This document shows, piece after piece, positions 23,553 to 34,626 of a DNA stretch of 64,000 nucleotides. Source of the stretch: Edaphochlamys debaryana (Eukaryota; Chlorophyta; Chlorophyceae; Chlamydomonadales); the NCBI GenBank assembly GCA_016858145.1, contig JAEHOE010000008.1, positions 992,001 through 1,056,000 of the forward strand, given 5' to 3'. The first letter of the stretch is position 1. Each line of letters starts with the position of its first letter. The translations under genes were made by a program, and so were the position numbers. Under the pieces are notes generated by a model, which was given only the letters and a program-made list of their open reading frames with translations, made no database searches and had not been told where the DNA came from.

Positions 23553-24670
23553 AGGCGGGAGGGGGCCTGGCTACGGGAAAGGGGGCAGCGCGGGCCAGCC
23601 GCCCGCGTGCAACGTCAGGGCCCTTGGCAGTACTTCAACCTCCTCCCCCCAACTTGCCATACGCCACCCGCAGGCCTGTCGCTGGCGCTGGCTGCGCCGA
23701 GTGTGTCCAAGTACCTGCAGAAGCTGCTCACCTGAGGCGCTTGACGCAGCGCACTGCGTCCGCATAGCAGTTTTGGTCCGTGGGCGGGGCATGGGGCATG
23801 GGGCTGGGTCTGGGGCTGGGGCGGTCGGCGACGGTCGGGTTCCGCCAGGCGTTTTCTTCTGTTGCATTTACTAGAGCGGTAGACATTCATAAGTCCCAGA
23901 GCTCGGAAGACGTGCTGTAGTCGCCAAGCACCAAGCGCTGCTTGCACGAGTTGTAGCGGCATGTTTGCCTAGCGAGTGTCCGGACGCTAGCAGACTCCGG
24001 CGCTAGGATCAATGCATTCTGTGTTTGGTTCACCGGGAGTAGGCCCCTCGATATCGTCGCCGGGGAGAGCATGCCAGCTTTCCGGTGGTCGCCGCTTGAG
24101 CTCGGGGAGACTGGGCCCACCTCGCCTCAGCCCCGGTATCATGCAGGCAAGCAATTGCGGGGCATGCCGGGCTATTTGGCTGTGAAGCGGGTATCGAGGA
24201 CTGCACATGCCAGCGAAAGTACAGGCACATAACTAGTCCGCAGGCCCGGGACTGTGCTGGGTCGACGCAGCGCAGTAGATATGCGTCGAGCTGCGTCCCG
24301 CCGCGAGCGCCCGCCTATCGCGAATGCCGGAGACGCGGAACGGCTGTCACCTGCCGGCAGCCTCCAGCAGTAGAGTACTCCTGCACTTGTGGCAATGGAG
24401 CGGCCTACGCTTGTAACGCAAGGGTCGGGCGACGCTCTGATGGACTGCGGGCGCAAAAGTCTTGGCAGCGCAGACGCTAAAAACGTCACATGTCAAGGCC
24501 ATATCCCATACATATCGTCGTGAAGTGCTTGCTGGGCATCGGTCAAAGCCCCACGGCGGAGACATGTCAAGGATTCGGCGAGGCACATGTTGCCCTTCGC
24601 TCTCGCTCTTGCTGAACATGGTAGCCCAAGAAACACTGCTACCGGTGCACTGACACAGCTATACTGACCC
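23553..24670. other. 3' end of the F-box/SUKH gene and promoter of the PAP gene
   Basis: Contains the possible extra exon of the F-box gene (23674-23735), a TGTAA at 24412-24416 and the region upstream of the ATG at 24671. A short frame from 24281 (MRRAASRRERPP) looks like a transit peptide, but I find no phase-consistent splice joining it to the PAP gene. No separate gene is supported. Confidence 0.4.
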
Positions 24671-27600
24671 ATGCAGCGGTCAGCTCGAGAGTGGAATGCC
24701 CGGCGACAGGCGGTCCTTGAGGATGCGGGGGCTAACGCGGACCTGGCCGCGACGTTTCGCCGGGCCCTGGACTTTGGCGCCGCCAAGGTAGGTGGCCAGC
24801 AGGCCTGTGCACCTCTCGGGGTAGTGTGGCCCACCCCACAGCCGAAATGCCTTATCTTTCCCCCGCCCCCACCCCGTGCCCCCGCCCCCCAACCCCGAAC
24901 CCCTGCCCCAGGGCTTGGTCCCCTCCACGCACCCCACACCATCCCTTCTCTCCCCTCCCCGTCCCGCCCTGCAGGTTCCCGCCTCCCCCCCCATCGCGGC
25001 CATGCCCACGTCCCCCAGCGCCACGCAGCCGCTGGCCACGCTTGCGGACCAGGTGCTGACGGGCTCAGGCCACGACGACCCGGTGGCTGCGGCCAAGCAG
25101 CTGCAGGCCTTCCTGGCGCAGTACCGGGACCAGGTGGGGCCCAGGGGCGGGCCCAGGCCCAGGCCATCCCGGGGCCTGGTAGGCTTGCCGCCCGCGAGGC
25201 CCGACCGGGCCCGGGGCGTCGGGCTTCGCGGACACTCCTGCATGAATGTGCCAAGTGGCACTGTGGAGACCAGTGCCCAGGCCAGGCCAGCCAAGCCCAG
25301 GCCAAGGACTCGGCTTGCCAGGATGCTCCGCTGGACTCTGGCCGAGTCTTGCGGGCATGCATGAACGCATACCCTCCATCTCGGGCCAGGGCCCGTGGAA
25401 ACGTCGCACCTCCACCGCACTCACCCGCACCCTTTCACAATACCCGCGGTAATCCATTCCTGCAACCCAACTTCCTCCCCCTGCAGTACGGGCCCGAGAC
25501 CGACGCCCGCATCGGTGCGGCCATGTCCAAGCTGCAGGAGTACATCAACGGCTACAGCGGCGGGGCGGGGGGCGGGGGGGCGGACCGGGCGGGCCTCATG
25601 GACGCACTGGGGGGCGCGGGCGGGCTGCTGGGGGCGCTGGGGTCGGAGGGCGCGGGCGACGCGGGCGCTGCGGCGCGGGACGCTGCGGCCCAGGCCGCCC
25701 CCGAGTACCACAACTACATACTGGAGAACGTGGGTGGGGGGTAGGGAAGGGGAGAGGAGGGAGAGGCAGGGAGGGGATTGATGGGAGGGCTCCAAGGGAA
25801 ACCGCCGCTTGGGTTCAGCAGGGTTGGTGACCGGAGCCAGAGCGCTTGCCCGTGACGCGTGCTCGCTGGTCCCTTTACTCCACACTCCACAGCTCACGGC
25901 GGTGCTAGACTGGGTGAACAACCTGCTCATCAAGAACGGCCCCAAGCCATATGTGTACGACAGCTTCGGCCGCATCGTACAGGTGGGGCCACGCGTCACG
26001 CCCCCTGCGGCCGCCGGCACAGGACTGCAGCGGGGAGCCCTCCAAACTCCAGCCTGTCCCTTCCCATCCTCATTGCCAGTCGCACCCACCACCGCCTGTG
26101 CCTCCCTCCCTCCCTCCTGGCCCCCCCCAGGACCCCAACGCCGCCTCCTCCCTGGAGCAGCAGCAGGAGCAGCTCAAGGCCGCCAGCGCCTCGCTGCGGG
26201 TGCTCATACAGCAGCTGTCGCAGGTGGGGCCCTTGGGTGTGCTGCATGGGAGGTGCCCACGCGTGCCGTGAGGCCCGAGTGACTCCGTGTGCCAAGGCCC
26301 GGGGCCGCTGCTCGCTCCCCGCGCCTCAGCCCCACTCCTTTGCCCACCCGTGTGCCTCCCCGCCTCCCCCCAACAGGTGAACCAGGAGTACGCCTCCATG
26401 GCTGACTCGGAGGAGAAGGTGGCCATGGGGCAGGTGCGTGCGCTGCCCCCCCGAGAGAGGCCCCCGGGCGGCAGGGCCTGGCAACTGTGGGGAGCGTTCG
26501 AGCAGCCAGCACCCGCCTTGCTGCGCCCCGCTTACCCCAACTACCGCTCCTTCAGTCTCCGCACGTCGCTCACTCCACGCCACGCCATCCCGCCCACCCC
26601 GCCACCCATCCCTTCCCCTCAGGTGCTGCAGCAGCTGACCACCATGGCTGACCGACTGGCGGTGGCGGCCACTCGGCGGCCCGTGCCCGGGGGCCTGGCG
26701 GAGGGCGCCCTGGACCTGGCGCCCTACGTGCCGCCGGAGCAGGTGAGCGGCCGGAGGATGGGGTCGGGCAGGGCTGCTGGGGCGAGCTGAGTGGGCCAAC
26801 ATGCGCGTTGCCACCGTGCCGACACAACACGTCTTCTAACCTTTCCGCGCGTCTGCGCCGTCCGTGCTTCTCCCCCCCGTCCTCGTCCCCGTGTCCGTGC
26901 GTCCGTGTGTGCGTGTCCGTGTGTCCGTCTCTGCGTCCGCGTCCGCCCCTCAGTACTCCGCCGCTGCCGAGCAGGTGTACGGAGTGGACAAGTACCGCGA
27001 CCCGCTGCTCAAGGTGCTCGACGGAGTCTACCAGGTGGGTGGGCGGGTGGTGGGTAGCAGGGGCTCGCGTCACTGGGCAGCTGACTGCGAGGCGGGGGCT
27101 GGAGCACGGCGGCTGGCGGGGGCTGACCGTGTGCGGCGACTGACTGTTTGGCAGGTGTGTTGCCAGGATGGTGACTATAGGTGCCGCCTGTTCCCAGCTC
27201 ACACCCACCATACAACCCCGTGCCTCCTCGACCCCCCCCTTCCCTTCCTTTCCCGTCCCCTCGCTCAGGCGCTGGTGGTGGACTCGGGGCTGCGGGAGTT
27301 CCTGGTGGGGGTCAAGCAGCTGGGGGACTCCCTGGCCACCAGCATGGCCGTGGTGAGGCGGGGGGAGGTGCAGGGGGGAGGGGCTGCAGGGAGCAAGAGG
27401 GCAGGGAGAGGGAGGGAAGGGCAGGGGGTCAGAGTATGAGGGAAGGGGCTTCGCACCGTTGTAGACGAGAATCAGGCTCAGAAATGGATGGAGAGATCGC
27501 CGGGTAGCTGCTTCAGCTCGTTCCTCATCCTGAGCCGCTGCCGCTGTTGCGCAGGCCTGGACCGGCGCGCCTCCCGTGGGCCGCCTCGTTGCCTACATAG

Positions 27601-30401
27601 CCGCCGTAGCCGGGGTAGTGTTCGTGATGCGGACCAAGCTGCCGCAGTCCCTCCTCGAGTCGCCGCGCCGCGCCCTCTCGCGCCTCACCGGTGGCGCCAT
27701 GGAGCCGCCTTCCTCGCCCACCGCCTCCTCCTCCACCAGCTCCCTCCCGCCGCCGCCCACCTCGAGCTCGCCCTTCGCCGCGCCAGGCTCCGCCGCCGCC
27801 ACCCCACCCGCGTCGGCCGGCTCCGCCGCCGCCTTCGCCGCCATTTCCAAATCCGGCGGCTCGCGCGTGCCGCCGCCGTTGCCCGACCAGGACGGCGGCC
27901 GGGCCGTCCCGCAGGAGCTGCTACAGTCACTCAACACGGCCGGACAGCCCTACGCCATGCGTAAGCTGACCGTGGAGCCGGCGCCGAGCCAGGGGGCCTC
28001 CGGCGTGGCCGGCGGCCTGGGGGCGGCGGCCGGCGGGGCGCAGGCGGCCCAGGCCTCGGCCCGGAGCGCCACGGCTACGGCTGTGGCGCCGTCGCCCACG
28101 GGCGGCAGCGGCAGCGGGAGCGGGCACGGCGCGGGGTCGCGGCGCGCGGCCAGCGGCTGGGGTACCGTGGCGTCGGCCAGCACGACGGCCGCGTCAGGTG
28201 GGTGCGTGGTGCGTGAAGGCCTGTTTATAGAAGCCAAGGGACGTAGGTGTAGGCGGAACGCCGGCCGGTGGTGGGTGTGTGGTGTCTGCCGCCTCCGGGG
28301 CATCATATCTCTGCAAACCCCTGCTGGCTGCATGGCATGAGCGCTCCGGCCCATCTTCTCGTCCACTTCCATCTGGTCTCACTCCCTTCCTTCCGCTTCA
28401 CCACGGCCCCGCTCTGCGCAGCCGCCGCGCCGCCCGCGCCTCCCCCCGGCGGATGGACGGCGCAGTACTCTGACCGCTCCGACTGGTGGACGGCCGGCCA
28501 GCAAGCGTCCGCCTCCACCTCCTCCCCGCCACCGCCACCACCCCCGCCGCCGCCCGCGCCCTTCCCGCGCACGCCCCGCACCGTTGCTGAGTCATGGGAG
28601 CAATTCCGCCGCACCACGGAAACCAACCCCGTCGCCGTCGCCTCCGGCTCCCCCTACGCCGGCGGCGGCGGCTCGGGCAGCCTCGACACGGCCGCCGCGC
28701 TCGCAGCGGCGGCGGTAGCCGCCGCCGCTGCCTCCTCCGGCACCTCCTCCGCCGATCCTCGCATGACGGAGTACAATCGGGCCAGCGCGGAGCGGCGATT
28801 CGACAAGGACAAGGCGCGGCTCCGGGCCACGATCAAGGAGCGGCTCAAGTGGGTGTGCCGCGCTCTGGGCCCCGTTTCGAGCGTGGTGCCCGGCGGCGAG
28901 CCGCTGCGGGACGAGGTGGATGGGCTGCTGGCGCAGCTGGAGGCGCTGGCGCCCACGGACAAGCCGCTCAACGTGGCTGCCGACGTGGCCACACGGTGGG
29001 GAAGGGACTGGGGGAGGGAGGGGAAGGGGGCCGGCGTGTCGTGTGGCGGGGCGGGGCAGGGGTGCGGACTCGGGAAAGGGCAGAGTGCGGGATGCCTTGG
29101 GCCTCCTGTGTGTATGCCTGGGGAGGAGGGTGGGATTGCGGGGTGGGAGAGTTGGTGTGTCATCACGGCGTATCGCACGTGACAGTATGGGTGGTTCAGC
29201 TGACGAGAAACGTGGATAACAATCCCGTTCTCCCTCGTCTGTCCCACTTCAGGCGCACCACCGCCGGCCCCGTGACGCCCGTTGTCGACCCCGCGCTGCT
29301 GGGCGAGTGGCGCCTGGTGTATGCCAGCAACGCGGGCGCCAGCGCCGGGATGCCCAGCGCCGCGGTGAGTCACCTGCCCCCCGACAACCATCCGCCTGGC
29401 GTTGCAATTGGCTAGGGTTTGCCATAACCACGTGGTAGGGCTCGCTCGGTGTGCCTTGGCTGCTACGCCCAGCCGCGCGCAATGCCATCTTCTTCGCTAT
29501 GCCCCTGACGCTCTCGCCCCGCCCTGCCCCGCCCCCGCCTCCGCAGACCCAGGCCGCCAGCGGCGGCCCCAACCTGCTCGCCCAGATCCTGCAGCTGGCC
29601 GACTCCCTGCCCGGCTTCGGCATGACTCACGTGCTGCAGCGGCTGGAGCTGGAGGCGCCCTCGGCGGCCGCCGCCAGCGGGGGCGCCTTCGCGGGAGTGG
29701 GCCGCACCATCAGCGCCGCTCAGGCGCAGGCGCAGGCGCCGCCGCCCCCCGCCATCGTGACGGAGAACAGCGCCGTGTTCCGGTTCGGACCGCTGGGCAG
29801 CTGGAAGGTCACGGTTAGGGGGCGCTGGACCGACAACGGGTGAGCGAAGGCGGCTCGGGTTGGGCCCGGCAGGGCGCCCTGGGGCACGGGCGTGTTGGCT
29901 CCTGAGGCATGGGGCTCGGGGCTCGGGGCCTCTGCCTCTTCCCCTCCTGGTGCCCGGGCTGCGCAGTCCTGCCCTGCTTCAAATGGCCCGTCCTGCTTGA
30001 CCTGCGCTGGCTGCCTTTTAAGACGCGCCCTTTCGCTCCAAACATTCCCACGCAGCGGCGGCCTGTGTGCCACGGCCGAGTTCGAGTCCTTCTCGGTGCG
30101 TCCTGTGGACCTGTGGGGCCTGCCCGTGGAGCAGCTGCTGCCCGAGGTGACCGTGCCCGTGCCGGACATCCTGCGCACGCGGAGCGAGTGGTGTACGACG
30201 TATCTGGACGAGGACATGCGGATCGGGCGCGGATCTGGCGGCGCGCTGTTCCTGTTTAAGAAGGGCGGTCTGGAGGCGGACCCTGCGGTCGTGGGAGGGC
30301 CGTGGGGCGCGGCGATCAGTGCGTCCGGTCGGGGCGCTGTGGCCGCGGGTGTGGGAGCCGGGTCCATAGGAGGGGCCGGCGGAGCGTCGAGGATGTTCTG
30401 A
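24671..30401 (+). CDS. PAP/fibrillin-domain protein with long N-terminal extension
   Basis: Fourteen exons join in phase: 24671-24787, 24975-25133, 25487-25729, 25893-25982, 26131-26223, 26377-26433, 26623-26742, 26954-27034, 27269-27352, 27555-28197, 28422-28995, 29253-29364, 29547-29839 and 30056-30401. They give 1003 residues. The C-terminal ~300 residues carry plastid-lipid-associated/fibrillin hallmarks: LLGEWRLVYASN, CATAEFESF and the terminal YLDEDMRIGRG ... LFLFKKG. Fibrillins bind lipids in chloroplast thylakoids and plastoglobules. The first ~350 residues are helical and not recognised (LTAVLDWVNNLLIKNGPKPY; DKYRDPLLKVLDGVYQ). A single hydrophobic segment (LVAYIAAVAGVVFVM) lies near residue 360, followed by a Pro/Ser/Ala-rich linker. 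Fibrillins are usually 200-400 residues, so this is either an unusual membrane-anchored form or two merged genes; unbroken intron phase favours one gene. No clear transit peptide is seen at the chosen start. Confidence 0.8.
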
Positions 30402-31389
30402 GGGGGCTACAGAGGGCGGAGGGGAGCGGGGGGTGGAGGGGCGGAGTGTGGCAGGTGGCCGGGGGGGTGCGGTGTGGTGAGGGGAGAAGGGTGGATAAGA
30501 GTGGGGCGATGGGGCTTACGTTATGTCCATAGGCATCACGGCCGGGGCGGCAGGGCGCACGGCCGGGGGCACTTCATTTGCACTGTGAGAGGCGTGAGGC
30601 GCGGGTTTTGGAACAGGCAGGCGGCATTGATATCCTTGAAGTATGATGCGGAAGCAGCAGTCCATGCGTCTGGGGATTAGGCGCTTTTGGGACCGCAAGG
30701 GTTGTATTGCACCCCACGTGTGTGCCATCCATTACTAGTGAAGTGGCATTGGGGTTTCGCCGTCCGGTATGCGCGCGTGCTGGGAGATTACCGGCCATGG
30801 GGTCTTCATCATCAGGTAATAAACACCGTTGGTGCCGTAGAGATTTCTGCACTGATCCCCTTTCTGCTATCGATCCCGCATGCCGGTGACATGTTCGGGC
30901 GTACAACCTTCCCGTTTGTGCTCAGACCGAGCGCAGTCTGGCGACGAGGGAAGCATGTGCAACATGTCCGGCTCTGTGTGGCTTTGTCCGGTCCCTCAAA
31001 GCCAGGGGTGGTCTGCTGGACAAAGCCGACGGACGGAAGGATGGGCTATGCGTACCCCGGTCAGTCGGTGCCTGTGTCCCTAACAACCTAACCATATCTC
31101 AAGAAAGCGATTGCTCCCTAGCAGCCAGGCAACCTGTGGGACCTGTCGGTGCCCGCCCCCAAGTGTTGCCCTCTACAAAGGTAAGCTCGGCCACATGAAA
31201 TTTGCTGTGACGGGGCCAGGGTGAGGGGGCGGGGTTGCGTGAAGGACAACGAAGCAAAGCGGAGAGGAGGGGGGCAGGGTGGTCTGCGCGGGCAGATGCG
31301 GACTTCGCCATGCAGGACTACGGTTAACTGAGCGCCTGCTGCATTTGTAGACTCACTCCACCACTCACGCCATATATGCTGGTGCCTGT
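30402..31389. other. Intergenic: PAP gene 3' UTR and upstream of membrane-protein copy 2
   Basis: The first ~150 bases are G/A-rich 3' UTR. I see no clear TGTAA signal and no further gene. Open frames on either strand are short and lack splice or domain support. Confidence 0.45.
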
Positions 31390-34300
31390 ATGCTATCCTT
31401 AGCGGGCGCGTGCGAGATGGCGCGCCCCGACACACTCGCATGTGCTCTAGCCCTCGTCGGCATCACCGCCTTCGTGCAGCAGGCGCTGCCCCACTGCTCT
31501 GGATTGCCAACACTGGTAAGCCTAATGCCGCGCCAGCTCGCGTGAGAACTTGCAGGAGTGTTGCAGCTCAGGGGTCGCGTACTTCACCGCTGCAGCTCCC
31601 GGCGACCTCCCTGCTCACGACTTCCCTTGCAACGGGACGGGCGGCTACCTGTACGCCTCGCGGGTGGCGTACGTACTCGCGAGGCCGCATCATGTGCTGC
31701 GCGACATGGCCTTCAGCGCTGCACAGGACCGCAGCTGGCTCCTGCCAGCGGTGCTGGCTCTGCAGCTGCGAGTGGTGGCATCACTCCTCCCGCTGCCACC
31801 TGGTGTCTATGCGGTGGGTGCGCCGGAGAGTGCCTAAGTTTCGAGTGCGAACCTCCCGTTCGCAGTCGCCCGGCGACTCCAAGCGGCACGCACCCGGTGC
31901 ACTGGCGCTCGGCGAAACGCGTGGATTACAAATAAAAGGCGGTGTCCTGCAATACACTCAGTAGAGCCTGCGGGAGGCTGGCGGGACCGGGCGTCGGCTG
32001 CGTGTCGAACCCCGCGAACCTGATAGACTCGAGGCTCTCGGCGTCCATCAACAGCGTCCACGCCGAGGCGAAACCCACCCTCGGAGCCCCCACCTGGCCC
32101 CCACGCACCCCCACGCACACGCCCTCGTTACCCATTCATACCCCTCTACCAGCGCTCTCTTCCTCCTGTCCTCCCTCTCCCGCCGGCCCCGCCTGACTTT
32201 CGCCTTCCCCGCCCAACAGGCCCTTGCGCTGCTTCTGACCTACGTCGCCCGCGCAACCAACACCGTCTTCCACGTTCTGATGGGGCCGCGCCTCGTGCCG
32301 TCACAGGTGGCCCTCGCAAGCCTATTCTCCAAACACTGGCCATTCGACATGGTCGCCTTTGGCTCGCTTCTAAGCGTGATGGTGCGTGTTACGCAGGCCA
32401 GTGGTGCTAATGGTGGATTGGGGCAAGATGTGGGCTGATCAGGACAGTGGCTTTGCATGGGCTGTCCTTTGCACAAGGGGCCCCTGCCTTACAATGGCAG
32501 TCCGGGGCGGTTGAAGATGCAGCCAACTTGCTGCATCCTGAATGCCCCCTTCTCGCAGGACGTCAGCCTGGCGGTCGAGCTGGCGTACTGCGCGTGGGCG
32601 GCGGTGGCCACTGTGCTATTGGCCTGGTGGTACCAGGTGGGGGGCCGGATGAGGTGGCATGGGATGGGCCGGCCTTGTGGTGCTTCACTGGACACACGTC
32701 CCTTTGGCCCACAACCCGTATGGGAGTTCACGGCTGATGCCCTTGTCCGTACAACAACAGCGGGTGGCTCCTGTGCCAGTGGCCTGGCGTGGGTTTGCAG
32801 TTGAACTCTGCATGCTGCATGCCAACCATTGTCCGCTCCACTGGGCTTGCGCTCTTCCCGCTCGCCCCACCTACCCACAGGATTACGTCCCCGGCGGCGT
32901 GTCGATCCCCTGGCAGCTGGCGACCCGGCTGCTGGTCGCTGGCGTCAACACGTACCTCCACCGGGCCATCTGCCTGCCCAGGCGGAGGCGGCAGGCGGAG
33001 GCAGCGGCCAGGGCAGCAGCCGCCGTGGCCCGCGGCAGTGCCTCAGCGGCGGGCTGTGCAAAGGCAACAATCTGCTGCAACGCTTCCTGTGACGAGCCAC
33101 CGACCGCAGACGCCCTGGAGGAGCCCTGGACGGCAGTTGTGGACTCCACTTCGAGTGCCCTTGGGGAAGCGACGGCGGGTGGCTTGGGCAGCGACGAATG
33201 CAGCTCGTCAAGCGACTGCGGCACGCCACAGCGGGAGCCAGTTAACCAGGCCATGGCAGCGGACATGAGCATCGATGGCAGCTCCTCAGCCCGGGGTAGC
33301 TCCAACACGATTGACCCGTCGCCTGATGCCGCACAGCGGCTGCGTATGCTGCCCTATGCGCGGCGTGTGTGGTTTGTTCCCGGGCTGAACCCCGCATCCG
33401 GCGGCAGTGATGGGGCGTCCCCGTGGCTCAGCCTTGGGCAGGGGGACTTGGGGCGCCACGCCTGCCTTGCGCCGGTCTCTGTGCGGCCCCTCTACCGCTC
33501 TTGCCTGCAGCGCAGTTCGGCAATGATCAAGGTGTGGGGGGACTCTCGGGCAGGTGCTTCGCTTTCGCTTGCCAGGCGCCGTGGTGAAAGCACGGTGTTT
33601 CCCAGTGGAAGAGCATGGTCTCATCTGCGCTTGCCCCCGCTCCCTCCCCTTGCCCCAGATCCCCTGGGCGGAGCCATTCCAGGTCCGTCCCAACTTACAG
33701 CTCCTCCTGAGGGAGGCGGTCACGGCGAACGGCCTGGCTAGCCTGGCGGCAGCGACGGTGGAACACGGCTGCATCAAGCTGACCCTGGTCATCGAGGAGC
33801 TTGCGGAGGGCGCCAAGAGCGGTGCTGGTGGGTGCACTCTTGGCGCGGTGCCGAGCCCCCCTAGCCCGTGGGGTGCCCCTCTGCGCATGCCCTTGTACGG
33901 CAGCTCAGGATGCTTGTGCGGATACCCCTCTGCCGTGAACTCAACCATGGTCCCCGAAATGCCAACCGCAGGCGCGGGGTTCCCCTCCCCTGCGCGGGTG
34001 CTCGAGGCCTTGGGCGTGGGGCCGGGGCCGGAGGGGCACGCAGAGCCTGTGTGGTCCAACCTGCTCACCCTCACGCCCGCCCAGCCCGACCTCCTCGCGG
34101 GGTCCCTGGCTTCCCGCCCACACCTGGCTCCGCGGGTGTTGATGGTGCCGCCCCCGTCAGCAAACTCAGCGGGCAGCCCCGCGGAGGGAGTGAGAGTGGC
34201 GGCGGCGCTGCCCCGCCTGCGCCTGGCCCTGACGATGCCGGAGGGGCTGGCGGGTGGGGAGGTGGAGGTGCAGGTCGCACTGCGCTCGAAGGCTGGGCTC

Positions 34301-34626
34301 CTGGCCTCGCGCCTCGTGCCGGTCAGCTCTGGTGGCAGTACGGCAGCGGTGCTGCGGGAGTAAGACATTGAGCTGCTGGAGCTGCCGTCGCGACCAGGCC
34401 TGGTGCTGGTGGGTGCTGGGGAAGGGCTCGAGGGCTTCCTGACGGGCAGAGGCTCGGGGAGAGTCAAAGGATCTTTTACTTGTGTTCTCAGCATCACGCC
34501 CTCCCCGTCCCTAGCTCGACGTGACCACCCCCGGCCTCCGCTGCGCCCTTGTGCCGCTGCTGGCCACCGCCGATGCGGATCTGGCGGCCGAGCTGGCGGC
34601 GGCGGCGGAGGCCTGGCCCGAGGCGG
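31390..34626 (+). pseudogene. Truncated paralogue (copy 2) of the polytopic membrane protein
   Basis: Exons are 31390-31515, 31556-31813, 32220-32381, 32559-32636, 32881-33531, 33659-33827 and 33972 onward, parallel to the gene at 5038-9801. The signal-like start (ACALALVGITAFVQQAL), the hydrophobic segments, PGGVSIPWQLATRLLVA and LAGGEVEVQVALRSKAG are all conserved. At 34361-34363 a TAA replaces the tyrosine codon of copy 1 (LREYDIELLE), ending translation after 611 residues against 1066. Past the stop, homology continues to the exon end at 34408, across an intron, and through a relic exon from 34515. It then breaks abruptly at 34626/34627 inside EAWPEA. The whole C-terminal membrane bundle is missing. 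Two introns of copy 1 are absent here. It may still yield a shortened protein, but I call it a decaying copy. Confidence 0.78.

Noticed and set aside
24281..24373. Arg/Ala-rich leader-like frame upstream of the PAP gene
   Set aside because: Ends in TAG, and the only nearby GT donor gives the wrong phase.
31942..32196. Open frame that could be an extra exon of membrane-protein copy 2
   Set aside because: Comparison with copy 1 shows that this region is intron; the true acceptor is at 32219.
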